From an uncultured Reyranella sp. (GTDB lineage: Bacteria; Pseudomonadota; Alphaproteobacteria; Reyranellales; Reyranellaceae): DNA of 64,000 nt. Below are positions 33,860 to 44,079 of the stretch, piece after piece. A program made the translations under genes and the position numbers. The stretch lies in assembly GCA_937915145.1 (NCBI GenBank), contig CALDNT010000037.1, positions 1 to 64,000 on the forward strand. The letters are read 5' to 3'. How positions within the stretch are numbered: the first letter of the stretch is position 1; each line of letters begins with the position of its first letter. The notes beneath the pieces are model-generated. The model saw only the letters and a program-made list of their open reading frames with translations, was not told where the DNA came from and searched no databases.

Positions 33860-34414
33860 CTACTTCTTCGCGCCGGGCAGGAAATCGTCGAGCGGCACAC
33901 CGAAGCTGTTGAGCGCCCAGGAGACGAGATTGTACTGGCCGATGGTGAAGACCACATCCATGAGCTGCTCGGTCGAGTATTTCTTCGACAGCACCGCCCA
34001 GGTGGCGTCGGACACGACGGAGTTCTCGTAGAGATCGTCGGCCGCCTGCATCAGCGCCGCCTCGTGGGCGCTCCAGCCCGATGCCTTGGGCCCCTGCTTG
34101 ACGCTCTCGACGTCGGCATCCGTGACACCGCCCTTCTTGGCGATCAGCTCGTGCTGGGCGAATTCGTATTCGGCCTGGTTCAACCAGCCGATGCGCAGGA
34201 TCAGGAGCTCGCGGTCGCGGAACGCCAAAGTCTGCTTGCCCAGCACATGACCGGCAAACGGCGTCCAGCGCTTCACCAGCTTGGGATGATGGGCCAGCAC
34301 CTTGAAGATGTTGAAGATCTGGCCGTTCATCGCGTTCTTTTCGACGGTCTCGCGATCCTCGGCGTCCATGGTGGCGAGGTCGCGCATCGCAATGCGCTGC
34401 TTGCGCTTGATCAC
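33860..34414 (-). CDS. Carboxymuconolactone decarboxylase family protein
   Basis: RDRELLILRIGWLNQAEYEFAQHELIAKKGGVTDADVESVKQG; GTG start after GGGAGGGA. Confidence 0.9.
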   Translation of the reverse strand: MIKRKQRIAMRDLATMDAEDRETVEKNAMNGQIFNIFKVLAHHPKLVKRWTPFAGHVLGKQTLAFRDRELLILRIGWLNQAEYEFAQHELIAKKGGVTDADVESVKQGPKASGWSAHEAALMQAADDLYENSVVSDATWAVLSKKYSTEQLMDVVFTIGQYNLVSWALNSFGVPLDDFLPGAKK

Positions 34415-34427
34415 TGTGTGTCCCTCC

Positions 34428-35144
34428 CTAACGTCCCCTGATCTTCCGCCAGGCGGCAAAATCGACCAGGGTCTGCTCGTTGGTAGCCGGATAGAGGCCG
34501 TAAATCGACAGGCCGTTGTTGACCTGCTCGGTGACGAAATCCTCGAACGCGGTCATTTCGTAAGCCTCGTCGGTGACTTCATCGGCGAGCTTGGCCGGGA
34601 TGACGATGACGCCGTCGCTGTCGCCAAGGATGACGTCGCCGGGAAACACCGGGGCGTCGCCGCAGCCGATCGGCACGTTGATGTCGATCGCCTGGTGCAG
34701 CGTGAGGTTGGTCGGCGCGCTGGGGCGATGGTGATAGGCCGGGAAGCCGGTGCGGGCGATCTCGGCGGAATCGCGGAAACCGCCGTCGGTGACGACGCCG
34801 GCGACGCCGCGCTTCATCAGGCGCGTCACCAGGATCGCCCCGGCGGAAGCGGCGCGCGCGTCCTTGCGGCTGTCCATGACCATGACCGCGCCCGGCGGGC
34901 AGTCCTCTATCGCCTTGCGCTGCGGATGGCCGCGGTCGCGGAAAACGCTGAGCTGGTTCAGGTCCTCGCGCGCCGGCATGTAGCGCAGCGTAAAAGCCTC
35001 GCCCACCACGGCCGACTGGCCCGGCGACAGCGGATGCACGTCCTGGATGAACTGGTTGCGAAAGCCGCGCTTGAACAGCGCGGTGGCGATGGTGGCGGTG
35101 CTGATGGTCTTCAGCCGCTCGCGGGTCTCGCTCTTCAGGGCCAT
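34428..35144 (-). CDS. RraA family protein (aldolase/dimethylmenaquinone methyltransferase-like)
   Basis: ISTATIATALFKRG...GAVVTDGGFRDSAEI-type region (GVAGVVTDGGFRDSAEIARTGFPAY) and PGDVILGDSDGVIVIP. Confidence 0.9.
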   Translation of the reverse strand: MALKSETRERLKTISTATIATALFKRGFRNQFIQDVHPLSPGQSAVVGEAFTLRYMPAREDLNQLSVFRDRGHPQRKAIEDCPPGAVMVMDSRKDARAASAGAILVTRLMKRGVAGVVTDGGFRDSAEIARTGFPAYHHRPSAPTNLTLHQAIDINVPIGCGDAPVFPGDVILGDSDGVIVIPAKLADEVTDEAYEMTAFEDFVTEQVNNGLSIYGLYPATNEQTLVDFAAWRKIRGR

Positions 35145-35154
35145 GGCGCGGCCC

Positions 35155-36897
35155 TCAATAGATCGACGGTTCGGCGACGGGCGCGCCGAAGCCGGTCTCG
35201 AGGAAATCGAAGTCGCAGCCTTCGTTGGCCTGCTTGATGTGGCGGGTGAACATCCAGCCATAACCGCGCTCGTAACGCGGTTCGGGCTTCTTCCAGGCGG
35301 CGCGGCGTTTGGCCAGCTCGGCATCGGACACCTTCATGTCGATGGTGCGCTTGTCGACGTCGAGCGCGATCATGTCGCCGGTCTTCACCAGCGCCAGCGG
35401 CCCGCCGATGTAGGATTCCGGCGAGACGTGCAGGATGCAGGCGCCGTAGCTGGTGCCGCTCATGCGGCTGTCGGAAAGTCGCACCATGTCCCGCACGCCC
35501 TGCTTCACCAGCTTTGTCGGGATCGGCAGCATGCCCCATTCCGGCATGCCCGGCCCGCCCTGGGGGCCGGCGTTGCGCAGGATCAGCACGGTGTCTTCGG
35601 TGACGTCGAGGTCGTCGCGGTCGATGGCCTCCTTCATCGAGGGATAGTCGTCGAACACAAGTGCCGGGCCGGTGTGCTTGAGGAATTTGGGCGCGCAGGC
35701 GCTGGGCTTGATGACGCAGCCGTCGGGCGCGAGATTGCCCTTCAGGACCGCCAGCGCGCCTTCCTTGTAGATCGCATTGGCGGGCGAGCGGATCACGTCG
35801 TCGTTGTAGATTTCCGCACCCTTGATGTTCTCGCCCACCGTCTTGCCGGTGACGGTCATCGCCTTGAGGTGGAGCTGGCCGCGGATCTGCTCCATCAGGC
35901 CGGGCAGCCCGCCGGCATAGAAGAAATCCTCCATCAGGTATTTGTCGCCCGAGGGCCGGATGTTGGCGATCACCGGGACCCGGCGGGAGGCGCGCTCGAA
36001 ATCGTCGAGGCCGACATCCTGGCCGGCACGCCGCGCCATGGCGATCACATGGATGATGGCGTTGGTCGAGCAACCGACGGCCATGGCCACGGTGATGGCG
36101 TTCAGGAAGGCATCCCGGGTCAGGATCTTCTTCGGCGTCAGATCCTCCCACACCATGTCGACGATGCGGCGGCCGGTCTGGGCGCTCATGCGGATATGGT
36201 TGGCGTCGGCCGCCGGAATCGACGAGGCGCCGGGCAGGGTCATGCCGAGAGTCTCGGCCATCGCCATCATGGTGGCGGCGGTGCCCATGGTCATGCAGGT
36301 GCCGTAGCTCCTCGCGATGCCCGCCTCGACGTCGACCCAGTCGGAATCGGATATCTTCCCGGCCCGGCGCTCGTCCCAGTACTTCCAGGCATCGGAACCG
36401 GAACCCAGTACCTTGCCCTTCCAGTTGCCGCGCAGCATCGGCCCGGCCGGCAGGTAGATGGTGGGCAGGCCCATGCTGATGGCGCCCAGCAGCAGCGCCG
36501 GCGTGGTCTTGTCGCAGCCGCCCATCAGCACGACACCATCGACGGGATGGCCGCGCAGCAGCTCCTCGGCATCCATGGCCAGCAGGTTGCGGTAGAGCAT
36601 GGTGGTCGGCTTCAGGAAGCTTTCAGACAGCGACAGCGCCGGCAGCTCCATCGGAAAGCCGCCGGCCTGCAGAATGCCGCGCTTCACGTCATCGACGCGG
36701 GTCTTGAAATGCATATGGCAGGGCTGGGCGTCCGACCAGGTGTTGAGAATGGCGATGACCGGCTTGCCGGCCCATTCCTCCGGCGCGTAGCCCATCTGCA
36801 TGGCGCGCGAGCGGTGGCCAAAGGCGCGCAGATCGTCTGGGGCGAACCAGCGCGCGCTGCGCAGTTCGGCGGGCTTCTTCTTCCTGGTGCCGGTCAT
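35155..36897 (-). CDS. IlvD/Edd family dehydratase, L-arabinonate dehydratase-like
   Basis: VVLMGGCDKTTPALLLGAISMGLPTIYLPAGPMLRGN, YGTCMTMGTAATMMAMAETLGMTLPG (Fe-S cysteines), DSRMSGTSYGACILHVSPE. Confidence 0.92.
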   Translation of the reverse strand: MTGTRKKKPAELRSARWFAPDDLRAFGHRSRAMQMGYAPEEWAGKPVIAILNTWSDAQPCHMHFKTRVDDVKRGILQAGGFPMELPALSLSESFLKPTTMLYRNLLAMDAEELLRGHPVDGVVLMGGCDKTTPALLLGAISMGLPTIYLPAGPMLRGNWKGKVLGSGSDAWKYWDERRAGKISDSDWVDVEAGIARSYGTCMTMGTAATMMAMAETLGMTLPGASSIPAADANHIRMSAQTGRRIVDMVWEDLTPKKILTRDAFLNAITVAMAVGCSTNAIIHVIAMARRAGQDVGLDDFERASRRVPVIANIRPSGDKYLMEDFFYAGGLPGLMEQIRGQLHLKAMTVTGKTVGENIKGAEIYNDDVIRSPANAIYKEGALAVLKGNLAPDGCVIKPSACAPKFLKHTGPALVFDDYPSMKEAIDRDDLDVTEDTVLILRNAGPQGGPGMPEWGMLPIPTKLVKQGVRDMVRLSDSRMSGTSYGACILHVSPESYIGGPLALVKTGDMIALDVDKRTIDMKVSDAELAKRRAAWKKPEPRYERGYGWMFTRHIKQANEGCDFDFLETGFGAPVAEPSIY

Positions 36898-36947
36898 TTG
36901 CTTTTCCTCCGGCCCAGAGGGAATAGAACCCCAGTCGCAAGGTCAAG

Positions 36948-37139
36948 CTATGTGGTCGCCTCCCGCCGCGAAGGCTGCAGCCGCGCCGCCGCCAGCCGGG
37001 CCTGGCCCGGTGTCGCGAACTGAACGCCGTCCAGTGCGAAGAACGGACGGGCAAAGGCATGAAAGCGAAAGGTGTGATCTTCCTTGAGGACGACGCCCGC
37101 GGGCTCGCCCCAGATTTCGACGACGAAGGGTTCAGACAT
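36948..37139 (-). CDS. Small conserved-looking hypothetical protein
   Basis: MSEPFVVEIWGEPAGVVLKEDHTFRFHAFARPFFALDGVQFATPGQARLAAARL; plausible composition. Confidence 0.55.
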   Translation of the reverse strand: MSEPFVVEIWGEPAGVVLKEDHTFRFHAFARPFFALDGVQFATPGQARLAAARLQPSRREATT

Positions 37140-37327
37140 GACGGGTTCGAACACAGCGTCCTCCTTGGTCTGCCTCTGAGATGGTCACGATCCAAAGTTC
37201 CGCAACAGCTGCGAATGCCGAATCTTCTTCGGCGCGCAGCAAAGACCACGCTTGGGGCATCAGTGTGGCGGAAGAAGTTTTTTCCGAACTGGAAAATGCC
37301 ACACCATGACGAAAGAATGACGCGGCC

Positions 37328-40300
37328 ATGACCAACCCCCTCACCCGCGCACGATTTCTGCGAACCGCTGCCGCCGGCGCCGCGCTTGCGGGCACGCCGG
37401 CATCGGCACAGGGGCGTGACAGTATCGAACTGGTCGAGATGGCCGACAGCGAGACCGCGACCATAGACGGGCGACATTGGGACACACCAATTGTGGGCGG
37501 CCGCACGATCGATGCCGTTCACCGCTCGGTGCTGCTGCGTTTTCCCGGCGCTACCGATATCGTTGCCGCGACCCTGAGCAGCGGGCGCGTTCTGGCAAAA
37601 GCCGAGCTGTCGCTTGCCTACGACGGCTACGAGATCGTGCCGGAGGGTTATACCTGTCGCGACCTGTTGGGGCGTAAAGCCTGGACGGAGGATCCGCCGA
37701 CCTGGCATGTCGAGGCTTGGCCGCTGCGCCGGCCGTGGATCGCCGATCCGGCGAGCGGGCCGACCTTCAATGCCCAGGTCAACGGTCGCCGCTTCTGGGC
37801 AAGGTACGGTGCCAGCGATCCTGTCCACGACCGCCACGACCCCGCCCTGGCAGCGCAGGAGCTGTCGCTACGGGCGCGCGAAGCACGAATTGACATCACG
37901 CCCCTGCTGGCGACCGATGTTCTGGCAAAGGACGGCGGCACGCGCCTGCTGATGCTGGAGCAGTGCGGATTCTTGCTGCGCAAGGTCGAAACCTACGACT
38001 CGCGCTACCGCGAACCGGGCAATGCCTACGAATGGGCGATGCCGACGGGCGGCCATGGGTTGCGCTTTACCGCGCCACGGCTGTTGCTGTCGTTCCGGCG
38101 GATCAGTGGCGTGGTCGTGGTCGCCCTGCCGCCGCGCCTCGATCGCGCGGCACTGCTGCGCACCGGCGACGGCTCGCGCCCGACGGCAGCCCTGCCCTCA
38201 CCCGCCGACATCGCCGCGCAGGCGCACCAGGTGATCGACGACGGCTTGAAGGGCCGTGCGGCCTGGCAGGTCGAGCGCATCCGCGAACTGCAGCGTGTGG
38301 GCGGCGACAAGGTGAGCCCGTGGGCCGAGGTCGACGGCGAGCAGGGCTACAGGAACTACCAGGGGTGGCTGCGTGAAATCATGGCGATGCCGCCGCGCTA
38401 CTGGCAGGGCTGGTCGATCCAGGACGACCTGTTGATCTGGCATCTCTTCCGCGACCTGCTGCCCGCCCCGGTGCAGGATCACATGAAGGCCTATTGGCGG
38501 GCCTGGCTGCAGCCCGACCTGCCGACCAGCGCCTTCGTCCATCCCCAGAGCCGCGATGCCATCGACTATTACAGGCGCAACCACGACTGGCGCGGTCGCG
38601 CCTCGTTCTTCCGCGGCGGCTACAACTTCGTCGTCAGCACCCAGAACTTCAATCACACCGCAGCAATGGGTGCCCTGCTCGGTGGTGCCCTGATCGACGC
38701 CGCCAACCCGATGGGCGACGGCCGTCACGGCCTCGAATACCTGCCGCTGCGCTACTGGAGCTTTCTCGACGGCAGCACCCAGGAAATGCTCGACCCCTAC
38801 TACCTGTCGATCACGCTGAGCGGACAGAAGATGTTCGCCGATTTCGCGCCGATGCCGATCGACCGTCTGATGGGCCGCATCCTGGTCGACCGCACCATGG
38901 AAATGCTGGTGAGCGTCTATCATCCGGTGTTGCGCCGCTTTGTGGCGCCATCGGGGCGGGCGCGGATAAGCGGCATCCTGGTCGAACAGGACGGCATCTA
39001 CGGCGCGCTGCATACCGTCTCGAAGAAGGGCGTGGTGAATTATCTCGACAAGACGCCGGCCGAGACCGTGCACGGCATGCCGGCGTGGGGCTACGACTTT
39101 CCGCCGGGCCGCGTGGCGATGCAGAGCCTGCACCAACCCTGGGCACCGGACTGGGTTTCGGGTCCGATCGACGACAAGGAATTGCCGGTCGAAGAGACTT
39201 CTGCAGACACGATCCGCGGCAATTTCAAGCCGCCGCTGTGGCGTCGCACCTGGCTTGGACGCTGGCACGGTCTGGCGAGCCAGGATGTTCATGCCGGCAC
39301 GGTCGACTTGCTCGGCCAGTGGCTGCGCGCGCCCCGCCCGGCGACCCGTTCCGAGGACCGCGGCATGCTCACCGCCCGCTATGTCGCCAACGCGCCCGAT
39401 CTCGCGACGACCAACGGGGGCGTCGTCTCCACGGCTGGTCTGCTGCTTACCTTCCAGAGCCGCAACCGGGCCATCGTCTTTGCCAAGCCGCACAGCAACC
39501 GCGAGCGGCTTCTCGCCGGCATCGGCAAGGAGGGTTTGGCGCGCTTGGCGACCGTCATCGGATTGTGGAACCTGACGGAGTCGCGTGACTGGGAAATCAT
39601 CGCCGGCAACCGGAAGATAGAAACCTTCCCGCATCGTACGGCAGCGGATCAGCCGATCCTGATCCGCGACGGCATAAGCTATCTCGCCATCCTGGCGCTG
39701 CCGGCGACGGATCTCGGCCGTGACGCCGAGATCGAGATTGCCCCAGGTATCGCCGGCAAAGCCGAGCCCAATGGTGCCACGGTGGCGCCTGCACTCACGA
39801 TTTCGATCTTCAATATGCAGCGCGATCAACCCGTGCCGACGCGCCGCCTCGACCTTGGGGCGCTCACCACACGAACCCACGGCGGCTTCGTGCTCGAGAT
39901 GGGCGACGAGGCCCAACACGGCAGCTTCGAGGCCTTCGCCCGGCACATCGCGGCCAACCGTCTGACCGCGCAATGGCATGAGGCCAAGCGCCTGCTCGAA
40001 GTCACCTATCGCAGTGGTTCGGATCTCATGGAAGCAGGTTTCACGACCGACTTCGGCCAAAGCGCAGCATTGCACTTCCCGATCGATCCCGGTGCCCAGG
40101 AACGCGCCATCCCATGGCGGCGGCTGAATGGGCAATGGCCCTATCTGCTCGCAGGACTTGACCGCGACACGGGCTGGGCCCAGCAGGGAACGACCGGCCG
40201 GCTCGAAAAGAACGGCGCAGTGTTGACCACGGAACCAGGGCGCATGGCCTATCTCCTCGCCGATTCCGCGAGCGGCGCAGTGGTCGGCTACAATCCCTTG

Positions 40301-40564
40301 CCCGACCCACAAACCTGGACACTCGCGACACGCGATGGTGTGACGCTTGGCGCCGACGGAAAAGTCGGCCTGCTGCGGGTCGAGTACCGGCCATGGGCGC
40401 GCGAGTGCGAGATCTCGCACGAATTGAAGCCAGGACAGGACGGCACCGGCATGGCGAGGACGTTCACGATCTCGGGACTTGCCGAAAGGCCCCTCGTGAC
40501 CCTGAATGGTCGGCCGATCGACACCCAGGCGACTGAACGAGGCTTCCAAATTTCATTGGCGTGA
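37328..40564 (+). CDS. Large exported (Tat-type signal) uncharacterised protein, possible DNRLRE-like N-terminus
   Basis: 1078 aa; MTNPLTRARFLRTAAAGAALAGTPASAQ signal; N-terminal region VHRSVLLRFPGATDIVAATLSSGRVLAKAELSLAYDGYE resembles DNRLRE/CBM-like beta domains; remainder not recognised. Confidence 0.85.
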   Translation: MTNPLTRARFLRTAAAGAALAGTPASAQGRDSIELVEMADSETATIDGRHWDTPIVGGRTIDAVHRSVLLRFPGATDIVAATLSSGRVLAKAELSLAYDGYEIVPEGYTCRDLLGRKAWTEDPPTWHVEAWPLRRPWIADPASGPTFNAQVNGRRFWARYGASDPVHDRHDPALAAQELSLRAREARIDITPLLATDVLAKDGGTRLLMLEQCGFLLRKVETYDSRYREPGNAYEWAMPTGGHGLRFTAPRLLLSFRRISGVVVVALPPRLDRAALLRTGDGSRPTAALPSPADIAAQAHQVIDDGLKGRAAWQVERIRELQRVGGDKVSPWAEVDGEQGYRNYQGWLREIMAMPPRYWQGWSIQDDLLIWHLFRDLLPAPVQDHMKAYWRAWLQPDLPTSAFVHPQSRDAIDYYRRNHDWRGRASFFRGGYNFVVSTQNFNHTAAMGALLGGALIDAANPMGDGRHGLEYLPLRYWSFLDGSTQEMLDPYYLSITLSGQKMFADFAPMPIDRLMGRILVDRTMEMLVSVYHPVLRRFVAPSGRARISGILVEQDGIYGALHTVSKKGVVNYLDKTPAETVHGMPAWGYDFPPGRVAMQSLHQPWAPDWVSGPIDDKELPVEETSADTIRGNFKPPLWRRTWLGRWHGLASQDVHAGTVDLLGQWLRAPRPATRSEDRGMLTARYVANAPDLATTNGGVVSTAGLLLTFQSRNRAIVFAKPHSNRERLLAGIGKEGLARLATVIGLWNLTESRDWEIIAGNRKIETFPHRTAADQPILIRDGISYLAILALPATDLGRDAEIEIAPGIAGKAEPNGATVAPALTISIFNMQRDQPVPTRRLDLGALTTRTHGGFVLEMGDEAQHGSFEAFARHIAANRLTAQWHEAKRLLEVTYRSGSDLMEAGFTTDFGQSAALHFPIDPGAQERAIPWRRLNGQWPYLLAGLDRDTGWAQQGTTGRLEKNGAVLTTEPGRMAYLLADSASGAVVGYNPLPDPQTWTLATRDGVTLGADGKVGLLRVEYRPWARECEISHELKPGQDGTGMARTFTISGLAERPLVTLNGRPIDTQATERGFQISLA

Positions 40565-40566
40565 CC

Positions 40567-41481
40567 ATGGCTGTGACACGCACCACCTTCCTCGGTCTCG
40601 CCGGCGCCGCCCTTGCGACGGGTGGGCGAGCGAACGCACAGCAAAGACCGGGAGATCGCATGCACACACGCAAAATTCCCTCGACCGGCGAACTGCTGCC
40701 CGTCGTCGGTGTCGGCACCTGGCGGACCTTCGATGTCGGCGCCAGGCCGCAGGACCGTGCGCCGCTGGCCGAAGTGCTGCGTATCCTGTTCGACTCGGGT
40801 GGCTCGGTGATCGACACTTCGCCGATGTACGGCGCTGCCGAGGCCGTTGTCGGCGATCTGCTGGCCGCCGCAGGAACGCGCGACAAGGCCTTCATTGCCA
40901 CCAAGGTCTGGACGTCGGGCCGCGACAACGGCATCGGACAGTTGCGAAACTCGATGCGGCTACTGCAGACCGATCGCATCGACCTGATGCAGATCCACAA
41001 TCTCCTCGATTGGCGGGAGCACCTGCCGGTACTGCGCGCCCGGAAGACCGAAGGTCGCCTCCGATATCTCGGTATCACGCACTACACGCCAAGCGCCCAC
41101 GACGAACTCGAGGCCGTGATGCGCGCGGAAAAGTGGGATTTCGTGCAGCTGAACTACGCGCTCGACGATCGCGCCGCCGAACGCCGCCTGCTGCCGCTCG
41201 CCGCCGAGCGCGGCATCGCGGTGATCGTGAACCAGCCGTTCGGCGGTGGCGGACTGCTGCGCAAGCTGCTGCCGCGAAAGCTGCCCGGCTGGGCCGGCGA
41301 GATCGGCTGCACGAGCTGGGCGCAAATCCTGCTGAAATTCGTGCTGGCGAACGCAGCCATCACCTGTGTCATCCCCGGAACCGGCAAGCCCGATCATATG
41401 AAAGACAATGTGCAGGCCGGCTTCGGCACCTATCCCGATACGGCGATGCTGAAGAAGATGGCGACGGCGATCGAGGCCTGA
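40567..41481 (+). CDS. Aldo/keto reductase with Tat-like signal peptide
   Basis: MAVTRTTFLGLAGAALATGGRANAQ followed by LPVVGVGTWRTFDVG...VIDTSPMYGAAEAVVGDLL...GITHYTPSAHDEL. Confidence 0.9.
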   Translation: MAVTRTTFLGLAGAALATGGRANAQQRPGDRMHTRKIPSTGELLPVVGVGTWRTFDVGARPQDRAPLAEVLRILFDSGGSVIDTSPMYGAAEAVVGDLLAAAGTRDKAFIATKVWTSGRDNGIGQLRNSMRLLQTDRIDLMQIHNLLDWREHLPVLRARKTEGRLRYLGITHYTPSAHDELEAVMRAEKWDFVQLNYALDDRAAERRLLPLAAERGIAVIVNQPFGGGGLLRKLLPRKLPGWAGEIGCTSWAQILLKFVLANAAITCVIPGTGKPDHMKDNVQAGFGTYPDTAMLKKMATAIEA

Positions 41482-41486
41482 GCCGC

Positions 41487-42572
41487 TCAGAGCAGCTCCA
41501 GTGTGAGTTGGGGGGGCGCGGCGACCTCGTCCTGGCGGTAGAGATTGTGCAACGACACGCCGAGCAGTCGGACTTTCTTCTCCAATGGAAAGATGCCTCG
41601 TACCAGCTCGATGCTGACCCGTTCGAGCATCGCCTTGCCGGCGAGCGGCCCGGCAAGCGTCCGGCTACGGGTGACGATCTGGAAGTCGGCGTACTTGATC
41701 TTCACCGTCACCGTGCGGCCGCCGATGCGGTTCTTCTCGCAATGGCTCCAGACATCCTCGAGGACGGAGACGATGCCGGCCTCGATCTCCTCCGGACGGG
41801 CAAGATCCTGGAAGAAGGTGGTTTCCGATCCGACCGACTTGCGCGGCCGGTTGGGGACGACCTGCCGCTCGTCCTGGCCACGGGCGATGGCGTAGTAGTA
41901 GGGGCCCGACTTGCCAAAATTCTGTTTCAGAAACTCGAGCGTCTGGGCCTTCAGATCGGCGCCGGTCTGGATGCCGAGCCGCTTCATCTTGGCTTCCGTC
42001 GCCGGTCCGACACCGTGGAACCTTCCGACGGCCAGGCTTTCGACGAAGGCGGCGCCCTTCTCGGGCGGAATGACGAACTGACCGTTGGGCTTGCGGTGGT
42101 CCGACGCCAGCTTGGCCAGGAACTTGTTGTAGGAAATGCCGGCCGACGCGGTGAGGCCCGTCTGCGCCAAAATCTTCGCGCGAATCTCGCGGGCGATCTC
42201 GGAGGCCAGCGGCATGCCCTTGAGGTTGATCGTTACGTCGAGATAGGCCTCGTCGAGCGACAACGGCTCCACCAACGGGGTGTATTCGAGGAAGATCGCG
42301 CGAATCTGGCGCGACACTTCCTTGTAGACCTCGAAACGCGGCTTCACGAACACCAGCTCGGCGCAAAGCCGCCGCGCCGTGGTCGAGGGCATCGCCGAGC
42401 GGACTCCGAATTTGCGCGCCTCGTAGCTGGCCGCCGCCACGACGCCACGTTCGCGCGAGCCACCAACCGCCACGGGACGGCCGCGCAGCGAGGCATCGTC
42501 GCGCTGCTCCACGGACGCAAAGAATGCGTCCATGTCGAGGTGAATGATCTTGCGGATCGCTGGCTCCGCCAT
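41487..42572 (-). CDS. dinB: DNA polymerase IV
   Basis: IRKIIHLDMDAFFASVEQRDDASLRGRPVAVGG...PLSLDEAYLDVT. Confidence 0.96.
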   Translation of the reverse strand: MAEPAIRKIIHLDMDAFFASVEQRDDASLRGRPVAVGGSRERGVVAAASYEARKFGVRSAMPSTTARRLCAELVFVKPRFEVYKEVSRQIRAIFLEYTPLVEPLSLDEAYLDVTINLKGMPLASEIAREIRAKILAQTGLTASAGISYNKFLAKLASDHRKPNGQFVIPPEKGAAFVESLAVGRFHGVGPATEAKMKRLGIQTGADLKAQTLEFLKQNFGKSGPYYYAIARGQDERQVVPNRPRKSVGSETTFFQDLARPEEIEAGIVSVLEDVWSHCEKNRIGGRTVTVKIKYADFQIVTRSRTLAGPLAGKAMLERVSIELVRGIFPLEKKVRLLGVSLHNLYRQDEVAAPPQLTLELL

Positions 42573-42606
42573 GAAGCGAGTATAGGGCGATTCTGGCCGG
42601 AAGCGC

Positions 42607-44079
42607 CTACCGCTTGGTCAGGCCGCCGATCGGCACCGGCGGCGGCAGGTCGGCATCGCGCCAGCCGCCGCCCAGAGCCTTGATCAGGTTGGCGCTGGCG
42701 AGTAGGCGACTGAGCCGGATGTTCAGAAGCGTCTGCTCGGCCGAAAGCGCCGCCGTCTGGGTCTGCACGACGGTCGTGTAAGGCACGGTGCCGAGCCGAT
42801 ACTGGTTGAGCGACAGTCGCTCGGCCTCGCGCGCAGCGGCGACGGCGGCGCGCTGAATCTGCTCCTGCTGCACCAGAATACGTTGCTGCGCGAGCGCGTC
42901 CTCGACCTGCTGGAAGGCCGTCAGCACCGTCTGCCGGTAGGTCGCCACGGTCGCGTCGTAGCTCGCCCGCGCACCCTCCACCTGGGCCGCCCGCGCGCCG
43001 CCGTCGACCAGCGTGGCGGCGAGTTGCGGGCCCAGCGACCACACCGACGAGCCGAGTTGAAAGAGGGATCCGAGTCCGCCGCTCAGGAACGTGATGGCGC
43101 CGCCCAGCGAGATGTTGGGATAGTAGGCCGCCTGCGCCACGCCGATGCTGGCGTTCGCCGCCGCCATCTGGCGCTCGGCCGAGGCGATGTCGGGCCGCCT
43201 TTCGAGCAGGGCTGACGGTACGCCTGCATCGACCGTCGGCACGTCCTGCGGCAGCGGGCCCGGCTCGAGGCTGAACTCGGCCGGCGTCTTGCCGACCAGC
43301 ACGGCGATCGCATGTTCGTATTGCGCGCGTGCGATGCCTTCAGCCGTCAGAAGCGACCGCGCCTGCTGATAGAGGGTCTGCGCCTGGGCCAAATCGACAC
43401 GCGACGCGATCCCGGCATCGACCTGGTTCTGCACGATCTGCAGCGACCGCGCGTAGGCTGCCACCGTGGCCTGGTAGAGACGGGTCCGCTGATCGGAGAT
43501 GCGCAGCGAGAAATAATTGATGGCGACATCGGCCTGGGCCGACAACCGGGCCGCCGCGAGGTTGCCGGCGCTGGCCTGGGCTGCCGCCGAATCGCTCTCG
43601 ATGGTGCGCCGGATACTGCCCCAGACATCGATCTCCCAGGAGAACACCCCACCACCGGAATACTGGCTGGTGGCGCTGGTGACATTGCCGCCGGCGTTCG
43701 TCGTGATGATGGTCGTGCCGCTGCCGCGGTTGTTCCCACTTCCGGTCTGCTGGGCACTGGCACTGGCCGTGATCGAGGGATAGAGGCCCGACTGGTCCCG
43801 GCGAACGAGCGCGCGCGCTTGGCGATAGGCCGCTTCGGCGGCCTTCAGGGTCTGGTTGGAAATATCGACCTGGGCCGCCAGCCCGTTGAGCGCCGGATCG
43901 CCGTAAATCTGCCACCACGGCCCTCGATCGACGGCATCACTCGGGTTGGCCGGCCGGAAGCCCATGGTTTCCTTGAACTCGGGCGTCGGTGGCGTGGCCG
44001 GTGGTGGACGCTGATAGTCCGGACCTACCAAACATCCCGTCAGGGATGCCAGGCACACCAAGGCCGCGAGCCGCCTCAC
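42607..44079 (-). CDS. Outer-membrane efflux lipoprotein (NodT/OprM family)
   Basis: [26 protein letters not shown] lipobox; ERRPDIASAERQMAAANASIGVAQAAYYPNISL. Confidence 0.94.
   Translation of the reverse strand: MRRLAALVCLASLTGCLVGPDYQRPPPATPPTPEFKETMGFRPANPSDAVDRGPWWQIYGDPALNGLAAQVDISNQTLKAAEAAYRQARALVRRDQSGLYPSITASASAQQTGSGNNRGSGTTIITTNAGGNVTSATSQYSGGGVFSWEIDVWGSIRRTIESDSAAAQASAGNLAAARLSAQADVAINYFSLRISDQRTRLYQATVAAYARSLQIVQNQVDAGIASRVDLAQAQTLYQQARSLLTAEGIARAQYEHAIAVLVGKTPAEFSLEPGPLPQDVPTVDAGVPSALLERRPDIASAERQMAAANASIGVAQAAYYPNISLGGAITFLSGGLGSLFQLGSSVWSLGPQLAATLVDGGARAAQVEGARASYDATVATYRQTVLTAFQQVEDALAQQRILVQQEQIQRAAVAAAREAERLSLNQYRLGTVPYTTVVQTQTAALSAEQTLLNIRLSRLLASANLIKALGGGWRDADLPPPVPIGGLTKR

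Noticed and set aside
35047-37023. 658-aa plus ORF 35047..37023
   Set aside because: Antisense to the confidently identified IlvD-like dehydratase.
38198-40549. 783-aa minus ORF 38198..40549
   Set aside because: Antisense to the large exported protein whose plus-strand frame has a signal peptide and RBS context.
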